Shown here piece after piece: positions 52,462 to 59,174 of a DNA stretch of 64,000 nt. Positions within the stretch are counted from its first letter, which is position 1. Every line of letters begins with the position of its first letter. The notes beneath the pieces are model-generated. The model did not search any database. It saw only the letters and a list, made by a program, of their open reading frames with translations, and was not told where the DNA came from. The position numbers were made by a program, and so were the translations under genes. The stretch comes from Xenorhabdus hominickii (GTDB taxonomy: Bacteria > Pseudomonadota > Gammaproteobacteria > Enterobacterales > Enterobacteriaceae): the NCBI RefSeq assembly GCF_002632725.1, contig NZ_NJAI01000004.1:431564-495563 (forward strand), read 5' to 3'.

Positions 52462-53281
52462 GTTTTTCTCTTAAAAAAGTTAAAACATACTTAAGTATAT
52501 ACCACAATAGTTCGACGTGGATTATCTAAATGGTTTATTATAATATCTGAGAAAATGTAACAAATACGATATTGGATTAACTTATTAATTTAAGTGATTT
52601 TTTTGCAAGAGACTGAAATGGCACTATTAATTACCAAACGCGGCATCAATTGTGATATGTGTGAACCATGTGATATAAGCAAGCAAAATCAATCAACTAA
52701 AATCATGTGTTATAGTTTGTGTTATGCGTTTCTGAGGCACTAAATTGATAGGATTGGGGCGAGTAACACAAAAAACATAAATAAATACTACTTTCATCTA
52801 CTGAGTTTGTCCACTTGCTACCACCCCACCACCAGCTCACTGATTACATTGATGAGATATCGACCCCGCGACTACCTGAAAGAAAAGCGGGAAATTGTGG
52901 AGTGGGGGAAAGGCAAGCTACTATCACTACAGGGCAGAATTCTGCCCTATACGTAAGTGGGCTTTCAAATCCCATTTAGCATAACATATTTATTTTACTT
53001 AATTACTGTTCAGGACAGGAATTCCGGTTTTCTGACGGAAATAAGGGATATCAAGGGGTTGGGTTAAAGGGGATAATTGCCCCTTTAAATGCTAAACTTA
53101 TCAGTCAGCCATAGGCAAATAGATTTTGTTAATGTTTCCCCAACCATTCCGTGCCATTCTAATCAGAAGTTCTCTCCAGTATTGATGAACCTTTTTATTG
53201 ATGTTCACAGGTGGAGAAGTAGCCCACCTTCATAGACACTGATAAAGTCGCTTTCAAAACATAATGATTGGAGGTAATCCT
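52462..53281. other. Gap with yfhL stub and palindromes
   Basis: 820 bp with no intact gene: the yfhL remnant (52618-52743), a perfect 18-bp palindrome AGGGCAGAATTCTGCCCT (52931-52948), and a 9-bp hairpin TTAAAGGGG/CCCCTTTAA (53064-53088). A short open stretch before the palindrome (reading RDYLKEKREIVEW) looks like a fragment of something but I cannot name it. Confidence 0.6.
52618..52743 (+). pseudogene. yfhL: Remnant of ferredoxin gene yfhL
   Basis: The 41-codon frame begins MALLITKRGINCDMCEPC. E. coli YfhL begins MALLITKKCINCDMCEPEC and has about 86 residues with two 4Fe-4S clusters. Here the first cluster Cys is Gly, one residue of the motif is lost, and after 18 codons the sequence is unrelated. 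An SD-like AAGAG is kept. In E. coli yfhL lies near tadA and next to acpS; the stub marks where the conserved order breaks and accessory DNA begins. Confidence 0.75.
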
Positions 53282-53647
53282 ATGTACAATTGGTCTGGAG
53301 CTGTGCCAGGAAAAGCCGAAAAAGGTCAACCTACAGGGCTTATTCTCAAAAAGGGAGATGTTATATCTATTGTTGCTAAGGGATGGGTGAAGTACGGACG
53401 TGGAGACAATCAATGGGCCGCACCTCAGAGTCAAATACCTGTAAAACCAAATCTATCATACGTCACACTCATTGCTAAAATCGGCGATAAAACCTATGAA
53501 ATAGGAAATGGTGTGCTTCATAAAACGGTTCCTGTTGATGGAGAACTAATACTTTTATTCCTTGATGGCCAAGGTATGTATGGTGATAATTCAGGTGAAT
53601 TTCACGTCGATGTCATAATAGAGTCTCGGTATTCCCCTCTAGAGTAA
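53282..53647 (+). CDS. PA-IL (LecA)-like galactophilic lectin
   Basis: 121 residues, the same length as Pseudomonas LecA. Shared features: N-terminal WSGAV, KKGDVISIVAKGWVKYG (LecA has NPGDVITIVAAGWASYG), and the calcium/sugar loop DGQGMYGDNSGEF (LecA DVPGTYGNNSGSF). I chose ATG 53282 because GGAGG lies 7 bases upstream; the in-frame ATG at 53264 has no such site. Asp and the second Asn of the loop are kept, Thr104 is Met and Asn107 is Asp, and the His50-Gln53 region is replaced. Such lectins (PllA in Photorhabdus) bind alpha-galactosides. No secretion signal, as in LecA. Confidence 0.88.
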   Translation: MYNWSGAVPGKAEKGQPTGLILKKGDVISIVAKGWVKYGRGDNQWAAPQSQIPVKPNLSYVTLIAKIGDKTYEIGNGVLHKTVPVDGELILLFLDGQGMYGDNSGEFHVDVIIESRYSPLE

Positions 53648-53710
53648 ATAAATTAAAAACTGGGTGAACATATATTACCAATAAAATACAAACATTCTAA
53701 TTGATACAAT

Positions 53711-53742
53711 GCCAAGTGAAAAATCATATTATTTCACTTGGC
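53711..53742. terminator. Hairpin between lectin and tail-fibre remnant
   Basis: Perfect 11-bp stem GCCAAGTGAAA/TTTCACTTGGC with a 10-nt loop, 63 bp after the lectin stop and on the convergent side of the tail-fibre remnant. No strong T-run follows on the plus strand. Confidence 0.5.
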
Positions 53743-53769
53743 ACATAAGCCGGTCGCCCGGTTTTGTTC

Positions 53770-54189
53770 TTATTTGGGCACCTCCGGCCATGCGATATCC
53801 GGTGCAGTAGTGCAATCCACCCGATAGAGTTCTACCCGATATTTTCGCCAGGCCGTTAAGGCGGATTTCTCGGCACCGGTAGCGATACCTAAATCAACGG
53901 CATCCTGCCAGATATCAATTTTCTCTCTGGCTGTCCACAGGAATTGCCGTTTTTGTTGTTCGGCATCCTGAACCCGTAACTGCTGTACTTTCTGAACATC
54001 GGTTACCCACTGTTTACCGTCCCAGTTATCGAACGGGGTCTGTGGGGCTAAAAAGGTGAGTCCGATGGCGATGTCACCAATTTCAGTGATTTCTACCGGT
54101 TGACGGGTTTGGGTGCGATACGCCATTTTGCCGCGGTAATCAGGGACATATTCCCAGAATTTATCGTCAACGGTTCGGCAAATTGTCAT
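53770..54189 (-). pseudogene. Phage tail fibre assembly protein, 5' truncated
   Basis: About 139 residues matching the C-terminal part of Tfa-type chaperones (MTICRTVDDKFWEYVPDYRG, LAPQTPFDNWDGKQWV, ending LYRVDCTTAPDIAWPEVP). Full proteins are near 190 residues. The 5' end abuts a transposase fragment in the same reading frame, giving a longer chimeric ORF to 54273 that is not a natural gene. It indicates former tail-fibre genes here. Confidence 0.75.
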
Positions 54190-54340
54190 ATCCGGTACCA
54201 ACTTTTCCATTGTCGCACTTCGTAATGATCCAGACCGCATTCCCCTTTCGATTTCCCAGCGATGTCCGGCCACCTGAACCAGCGTGTTGAGGTCGGCCTG
54301 GTCTTCGCGGGCATAGACGATATAGTAAGCACGACTGTAG
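54184..54340 (-). pseudogene. Fragment of an IS701/IS4-like transposase
   Basis: Translating the minus strand gives YYIVYAREDQADLNTLVQVA, GHRWEIERG and then, after a frame change, ECGLDHYEVRQWKSWYR, a pattern typical of the catalytic-Glu region of IS701-like (DDE) transposases. Several residues are missing at the frame change and both ends are cut. It abuts the tail-fibre fragment, so an IS event probably truncated that gene. Confidence 0.65.
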
Positions 54341-54383
54341 TATTAGGTGATATAGTCGGCTGATTCGCTATTGGGTGTTTACC

Positions 54384-54835
54384 ATGACAGAAAATAAACA
54401 AGTGGAAATCAATTTAAGAATATTGACTAGAAAAGCACCGGCTGTGCACCGCAATCGCCCAACATTGTTTGGCTTACAGGAAAAAGAAAAATTTTTGTTA
54501 CACAGCGGGAAAGAGCTGAATGGTTTGCTTGCATTTGACACCAAAGTACGGATCAAAGATGTTGACGGCATGGCCAGATGTTTCGGCTCCCAGGTCCCCA
54601 GGTCCATGGTTCCGGAGCAACAAAACATTTGTACATCACCTGGCGCTTTGAAGATGGTGAACAAGAAATCATTAATCGTCTGAAAGTTGCATTGTTGATT
54701 TCCTGGCCGTTGGTTGAACAATCACTACGGCAAAATACCCCCTTGGTCACAGACGGGAGTGCACCCGAATGGGGTGTATTGAAGGACTGGCATGCTCTAG
54801 GTGTAGGTGAACACTGGGCAATGTTAAACAATTAA
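54384..54835 (+). pseudogene. Frameshifted small gene, possibly DUF5990-like
   Basis: Reads MTENKQVEINLRILTRKAP and onward to DVDGMARCFGSQV, then is broken by an 8-bp tandem duplication (CCCAGGTC twice, 54589-54604). Removing one unit joins it exactly to HGSGATKHLYITWRFEDG and on to HWAMLNN, about 147 residues. The repaired protein has features of DUF5990 (hydrophobic start, K-V-A-L in the last third), but the assignment is tentative. As it stands, translation ends after about 99 residues. It could be a phase-variable or simply a broken gene. Confidence 0.6.
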
Positions 54836-55004
54836 GCCCTGTGACTCATTAAGGTCATCAACAGGATGCCGAGCCTGACATCCTGCTTTACCTTGACTAA
54901 GCCAGAAGGCCCTGCAGACCGGCTAGCTTGCTACTTCCAGAAACTGGCAAAATTGTGCCACAGTAGGATTAGATTAGATTAAAATTTAATCACTAAGGTT
55001 TATC

Positions 55005-55199
55005 ATGAACACTAACGCATATACCCTGATTGGGCGCGCTACCTGTCAGTTATTGGATAAAAACACACCGATATGTAACGAAACCATCGCCGAGGTTATA
55101 TTTTGTATTTTTCATGCTGAATATTCAGGTGCCTACGATGAACAATGCGAGGCATTCAATGATGCCATGAAGTTATTGGTAAATAATCCAATAAAATAG
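55005..55199 (+). CDS. Small protein of unknown function
   Basis: 64 residues, ATG preceded by AAGGT. Four Cys (positions about 14, 23, 32, 47), mixed helical character. No family recognised. It lies alone between the frameshifted gene and the Tad2-domain gene, which is convergent. Confidence 0.5.
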   Translation: MNTNAYTLIGRATCQLLDKNTPICNETIAEVIFCIFHAEYSGAYDEQCEAFNDAMKLLVNNPIK

Positions 55200-55231
55200 T
55201 TGTAAGCTCATAGTTTACTGCTGGTAGATAC

Positions 55232-55285
55232 AAAAAAACCGCACGAGGCGGTATATATGGAAAAGGCTACGCAATGCGCAGCCTT
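55232..55285 (-). terminator. Terminator after the Tad2-domain gene
   Basis: On the minus strand, an AAGGCT..AGCCTT stem (55263-55285) is followed by ACCGC-CTCGT-GCGGT (55238-55252) and seven T. It lies 27 bp after the stop at 55312. Confidence 0.85.
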
Positions 55286-55311
55286 GAATTCAGTATATAG
55301 ATTGGGATAAT

Positions 55312-56058
55312 TTATTTATCAACCCAGTTAAGGCAGAAGAGCTTAATTTGACCAGTTTGTTGCATTTGTTGCAATAAAGCGCCTAACTTTTGTGCCTCAG
55401 AGTTTTGATACGAAAATTCGTAATCATAAGGTCCATCTCCCTCATGGTGACCTAGTTGTGCCTTTCCAAGATTATAAGACTCATTATTAACTATTACCCG
55501 AAGTTCTTTATTTTGGAAGAGGAACCCTACATTTTGGTAACTCTCCTTATCTTGTTTAGTAGATGTATTAATATAAAATGTATTACTTCTTTCACCCCAA
55601 CTGAATGATGTTATTTCCGTAATATCTATCTCATTGTTTGGGCTAATATTTAAAGCGCCCATAGTACGCGGCCAGCCAACTAGTCTTTCTGATATATATC
55701 CCCAACCTACATTCCCAAAATAACTAGATATTTCAGTTCCTGACGTAAGGTCAAAAGACAACAGGCAGTCCATCAGGTTCCAATCACAAGCTAGCATATC
55801 TTTCTGTGTTGGCTGCCAGTGTGTTGAGTTACCTGAATTATACTTCTCAATATAGGGTGAATCATCAGGTACACCAGCAAGACGTGTATATTCAACAGGA
55901 AAATTCCAATTGCTACGATATACTTTCTTACCTAAATACACTTGAATCATTGCCCATGGGTATGAACCGACAGGTGCAACTGTATCATTAACTTTGACCT
56001 TATATTGCTCAGAGTCAAACGGACACTGTTTATTATCCAGCTTATTAATTTCAGACAT
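55312..56058 (-). CDS. Tad2 (DUF2829)-domain protein with unknown C-terminal domain
   Basis: 248 residues. Residues about 32-97 carry the DUF2829/Tad2 signature: AMIQVYLGKKVYRSNW, a variable stretch, then HWQPTQKDMLACDWNLM (family pattern W-x-P-x-Q-x-DML-A-x-DW). Phage Tad2 proteins are usually near 90 residues and block Thoeris immunity by sequestering its cyclic nucleotide signal; some databases label the family as a toxin (MW1434). The remaining 150 residues (ISERLVGWPRTMG, GHHEGDGPYDYEFSY, ending FCLNWVDK) are unfamiliar. GAGGG precedes the ATG. It stands alone among phage remnants with its own terminator. Confidence 0.75.
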   Translation of the reverse strand: MSEINKLDNKQCPFDSEQYKVKVNDTVAPVGSYPWAMIQVYLGKKVYRSNWNFPVEYTRLAGVPDDSPYIEKYNSGNSTHWQPTQKDMLACDWNLMDCLLSFDLTSGTEISSYFGNVGWGYISERLVGWPRTMGALNISPNNEIDITEITSFSWGERSNTFYINTSTKQDKESYQNVGFLFQNKELRVIVNNESYNLGKAQLGHHEGDGPYDYEFSYQNSEAQKLGALLQQMQQTGQIKLFCLNWVDK

Positions 56059-56320
56059 AAATCCCTCACTTAATTATTTATTAATAAAGGTAATTTCACC
56101 CTACTGCTAAATTGCCAGTTAATATTACTTAGGTCGGATTTTTATCTCAATTTAATAACCATTAACAGAATTAATACGCATTAAAATAGGGTAGCGTATT
56201 ATAAAATCTGTCTATTGGTCGAGTGCATGATTCAGTGAGTTGTATATTTGAAGTTTGGTACTGATAAAAAAACGCAGTTAAGTGGCGTTATGTGATTAAT
56301 CAAATTTTACTATTTATTTA

Positions 56321-56521
56321 CTATTTATCTTCCAGTGCCTTAATGATATCTGCATATTTAGTTTGAGTATGCAGCAAGGCTTTCCTGAACGCTTCGGAAC
56401 GAGCATTAATAGAGTTAGTGGCATCAGCAGTGATTTTGCTAGATAGGACGTGTTCGCTGTCAATCATTTCATTCATTTGCGCCATACTTTCAGTAAGTCT
56501 GGAAAATAATTTATTGTCCAT
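56321..56521 (-). CDS. Small helical protein downstream of HicA
   Basis: 66 residues from ATG 56521 (MDNKLFSRLTESMAQMNEMI); the in-frame start at 56557 lies in the hicA-side spacer. The first 20 residues resemble the N-terminus of NadS/HigA-type antitoxins, but the helix-turn-helix that should follow is absent, replaced by a polar helix (NARSEAFRKALLHTQTKYAD). It may be a remnant or an accessory partner of the preceding toxin-antitoxin pair, 46 bp upstream. Function unknown. Confidence 0.55.
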   Translation of the reverse strand: MDNKLFSRLTESMAQMNEMIDSEHVLSSKITADATNSINARSEAFRKALLHTQTKYADIIKALEDK

Positions 56522-56567
56522 TGTTACCACCCCATCATGGTAATGCTCGCATGGCAAGCAACGAGCA

Positions 56568-56765
56568 TTAGATTTTTTCTTTAATACCTGCCTGTTTCAG
56601 AATCGCATTAGCGGTATGCTTGGAGACTATTGTATATGGCACACTAAATGCTTTGTTGGTTATGTCGCTACGCCATATCTCATGGCTACCTTTGCCTTGT
56701 CTTACAAAATAACATCCGTGTGCCAATAGAATTTCTTTCAGTTGCGGATATAAGCCGGAACCCAT
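56568..56765 (-). CDS. HicA-family mRNA interferase toxin
   Basis: 65 residues, double-stranded-RNA-binding-like HicA/YcfA fold: LKEILLAHGCYFVRQGKGSHEIW with the catalytic His in GSHEIW, then SVPYTIVSKHTANAILKQAG. Its start overlaps the upstream antitoxin stop by one base (56765). Toxins of this family cleave mRNA when the antitoxin is lost. Confidence 0.88.
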   Translation of the reverse strand: MGSGLYPQLKEILLAHGCYFVRQGKGSHEIWRSDITNKAFSVPYTIVSKHTANAILKQAGIKEKI

Positions 56766-57007
56766 CAGAGAGCTACTCTTGAATCAGATGATTGTTCTTG
56801 GACGAACTTAAGGCGGAAAACCTCAGAATGATCGCCAAGTCCATTAATCTCATAAAGCTCAGGCGCTATTTCCCAAACTTTTTCTGTCAGTTCATCGTAA
56901 GTTTTAGCTTCTGTAACCAACCCAAGTTCATCACATTCAGCAATCCACATGTCATCATGGATAACATTTACAACAAAAGCTTCAATTCTTGTTATAACCA
57001 CTCCCAT
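56765..57007 (-). CDS. DUF1902/HicB-like antitoxin
   Basis: 80 residues of the HicB-like DUF1902 type: VNVIHDDMWIAECDELGLVTEAKTYDELTEKV is the partial RNase-H-like fold seen in HicB antitoxins, without an obvious C-terminal DNA-binding domain. It precedes and overlaps hicA by one base, opposite to the classic hicA-hicB order but usual for DUF1902 pairs. Probably neutralises HicA. GAGAGG lies before the ATG. Confidence 0.85.
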   Translation of the reverse strand: MGVVITRIEAFVVNVIHDDMWIAECDELGLVTEAKTYDELTEKVWEIAPELYEINGLGDHSEVFRLKFVQEQSSDSRVAL

Positions 57008-57103
57008 GTTTACCTCTCTGTATCCTGAGTTAAGTTACTTCAATTTTAGCACTCATTGGTTATAAAAACATCGAAATTAAAGCCATCCGTGGCTTACCGG
57101 AAA

Positions 57104-57598
57104 TTAACTCGGCTTATTCGTGCTATCACCACCAGACTTAACGCCACCATGAACATGAGTTGAGAGGTTGATACCATTCCCCGTAACTTCACCCTTGGCA
57201 TCAATAGAACCACCGAACTTAGCATCACCACCATGACTACCACCGCCCTGAGTTACAGCGCCGTTCAATATAATAACGGGGGCATTTACAGTATAGGAGG
57301 TGTTTGCCGTTACTTCGACTTGAGGTGCGTTAACGTTAATCTTATTCGGTGATACAATATTTATCTGATTGTCAGTAAACTCAACATATTGGGTTGGCTC
57401 AGAGTTCAATACACCGCCAAGATAGATGGCATCTGAATAGTTATGTGTTCGCCCAGTGCCGGGCATAGCAGATTTTTTAGTTACCTTTACTGTGCTTATA
57501 TCCTGATCACACACCGCAATTAACCCAATATCGCCCGGAACAGGATTCATAATGATTGCGCTATTGCCACGCTGTAATCTCCAAACAGGAATTTCCAA
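57104..57598 (-). pseudogene. Truncated phage baseplate spike (Gp138-like)
   Basis: Readable for about 164 residues. PVPGDIGLIAVCDQDI resembles the Gp138 N-terminal domain that forms the baseplate spike of some phages; a repetitive beta-rich stem follows (NQINIVSPNKINVNAPQVEV), and a tip with HVHGGVKSGG, a typical His-x-His iron-binding apex. The N-terminal part is missing: the frame opens at a TTG inside the remnant of an unrelated gene (57600-57779). So it is a deletion chimera, probably not expressed as a tail protein. Confidence 0.7.
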
Positions 57599-57599
57599 C

Positions 57600-57779
57600 T
57601 ACGAAATTTTCGTAGTTTATATTTTCGCCAATCTCATCATTCACCCGAACGTGAAAGTCAGAGGGTCGTACTGGTTTTTCTCCCGCTTCTACACGAGCTG
57701 GATTGATAATGTCATTTAAGAAGTCAATACTTGACATAGTGACAACGACTGACTGATTTGCTAAATTTATATCCAACAT
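57600..57779 (-). pseudogene. 5' fragment of a phage Rha-like antirepressor
   Basis: ATG 57779 with AAAGGAGA upstream. MLDINLANQSVVVTMSSIDF, AGEKPVRPSDFHVRV and NYENFVVGNS resemble the N-terminus of phage Rha/antirepressor-type regulators. After about 60 residues the sequence crosses into the baseplate-spike fragment and stops out of frame 12 codons later. The promoter side is intact, so a short peptide may be made. Confidence 0.6.
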
Positions 57780-58310
57780 ATTTGTTTTCTCCTTTCAATA
57801 GGACGCCAAAAGCCAGTAGCGAAATACTGGCTTTTTTATTTGGTTTAATTGTGAAAAAAACATGCAAAAATGACCGATGAAAAATAATTGCATAGGTTAA
57901 TTACGTGGTTTTAGATTATGGGGTGAGTAAAGGTTAGTGTTTCTGCTTAAGTCATAGAATTATTAATCTGCATTATAATTTATATATGAAAATATAATGA
58001 GTGCATTAATTCTAAGATAGTTTGTGCTTTTTCAGTACAGTGATATTAAAGAATGAGGACTCCCCACACGGGCGGGGCATTAATTGTAATTAGCCAGCCT
58101 TTTTTAGAGGGTTGCTTGCTCCAAGAAAGCCTAGAGCATTCCGGCATAGTGTGTACTTTGTCAGCACACCTAAATTGTTCAAAGAGCAGGTCAAGAATAA
58201 TAACCTCCCGTTTAGGAGGGTGCCCTAACGCGTATTCAGGGCTGGCACTCACCAAATTTTTAAAAGGACTGCACATATATTATGTGCTTAATCGAATATA
58301 AGCTAGCACA
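57780..58310. other. Gap left of the Tn3 element
   Basis: About 530 bp: AT-rich to 58050, then a more GC-rich block with short inverted repeats (for example CTCC/GGAG near 58205-58217). It holds the weak ORF at 58046-58276 and nothing else I can support. Confidence 0.5.
58046..58276 (-). CDS. Possible small ORF, perhaps Ash-like phage protein
   Basis: 76 codons from ATG to stop spanning the GC-richer block. The end (PSKKGWLITINAPPVWGVLI) recalls the Gly-Trp-Leu ... Pro-Val-Trp pattern of Ash-family proteins of P4-like satellites, but the match is weak and no good ribosome-binding site is visible. It could be a chance ORF. Confidence 0.3.
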   Translation of the reverse strand: MCSPFKNLVSASPEYALGHPPKREVIILDLLFEQFRCADKVHTMPECSRLSWSKQPSKKGWLITINAPPVWGVLIL

Positions 58311-58348
58311 GGGGTATTGCGTCCATTTCAGCGAAAAGTTCCACGATT
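58311..58348 (+). repeat. Left terminal inverted repeat of the Tn3 element
   Basis: Begins with the family-typical GGGG. It agrees with the right end at about 33 of 38 positions by eye. Confidence 0.85.
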
Positions 58349-58377
58349 ACGCATAAATAAAAAATTAAATCATAATG

Positions 58378-59001
58378 TTATGTTTTTTTTGTATCTCTAA
58401 TCGCTTTTGATACTCTGGATATTGTGTGTCTAGAGCAGCCAAGCCAATTGACGATATAACTATAGCTCTTCTGCCCTCTGAGAAGGTCTTCTATCTTTTG
58501 ATGCAGTTTTTTATCCACCGGGCGGCCTTTGTATTTACCTTCCCGCTTGGCTTTCTTTACACCCTGAGCCTGACGGCGACGTCTGTCTTCGTAGTCCTTT
58601 CTGGCAATCGCCGCAAGCATATCAAGCATCATGCTGTTGAGCGCTGTAAGCATACGTTCAGTGAAATCGTCTGTATTTTTCATGAATTGGTAGCTGGTTG
58701 GAAGATCCAGAGAAACGACTTTCAGGCCCTTATGGTTAATCATATATTTCAGTTTTTCCCAGTCAGCTGTATTCAATCGACTGAGACGATCGACTTGTTC
58801 AACCAAGATCACATCGCCCGACATAGCAACATCAAGTAGACGAAATAATTCTGGACGATGAAGTTGGGCACCGGATTCATTTTCTTCGAACCAGCAAGTA
58901 ACCTGAACTCCCAATCCACTTGCAAATTCAATCAGCTCATTTTTTGCCCTTGAAGCATCCTGTTCATCAGTCGATGCCCTCAGGTATCCGTAAATCCGCA
59001 T
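58378..59001 (-). CDS. tnpR: Tn3-type serine resolvase (TnpR)
   Basis: Site-specific recombinase that resolves cointegrates at res. 207 residues from ATG 59001 (MRIYGYLRASTDEQD; catalytic Ser in RASTDEQ); the in-frame start at 59049 lies in the res region. Catalytic-domain motifs VEQVDRLSR and MLTALNSMMLDMLAAIARKD, then basic linker and C-terminal HTH (YSYIVNWLGCSRHTISRVSK). Appears intact. Confidence 0.9.
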   Translation of the reverse strand: MRIYGYLRASTDEQDASRAKNELIEFASGLGVQVTCWFEENESGAQLHRPELFRLLDVAMSGDVILVEQVDRLSRLNTADWEKLKYMINHKGLKVVSLDLPTSYQFMKNTDDFTERMLTALNSMMLDMLAAIARKDYEDRRRRQAQGVKKAKREGKYKGRPVDKKLHQKIEDLLRGQKSYSYIVNWLGCSRHTISRVSKAIRDTKKT

Positions 59002-59011
59002 ATTGGTGTTC

Positions 59012-59120
59012 ACCAGTGCACTATACATGGTGTTATTATTACGGTGCATTATACATCAGTCTGAGCTATTTTCTGCACTGAGTTTTAGTCAGTGCATTAA
59101 AGATACACCCTATCAGCACT
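59012..59120. other. res-like resolution region
   Basis: Lies between divergent tnpR and tnpA. It holds repeated GTGCACTATACAT / GTGCATTATACAT (59017-59029 and 59044-59056) and an 8-bp inverted pair TGCACTGA/TCAGTGCA (59074-59096), plausible resolvase subsites and overlapping promoters. Confidence 0.6.
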
Positions 59121-59174
59121 CGCCGTGAACGTTTTTGACAACCTTTTTTGGTAAAAAGATCTATAAGGAAAAAC

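Noticed and set aside
53264..53281. Upstream ATG for the lectin
   Set aside because: The six extra codons contain the ribosome-binding site GGAGG of the better start at 53282.
53195..53434. Minus-strand ORF opposite the lectin
   Set aside because: Antisense to a recognised gene, no domain and no start signals.
54186..54401. 71-codon minus-strand ORF as a gene
   Set aside because: Only its middle matches transposase, in a shifted frame; it is part of the IS fragment.
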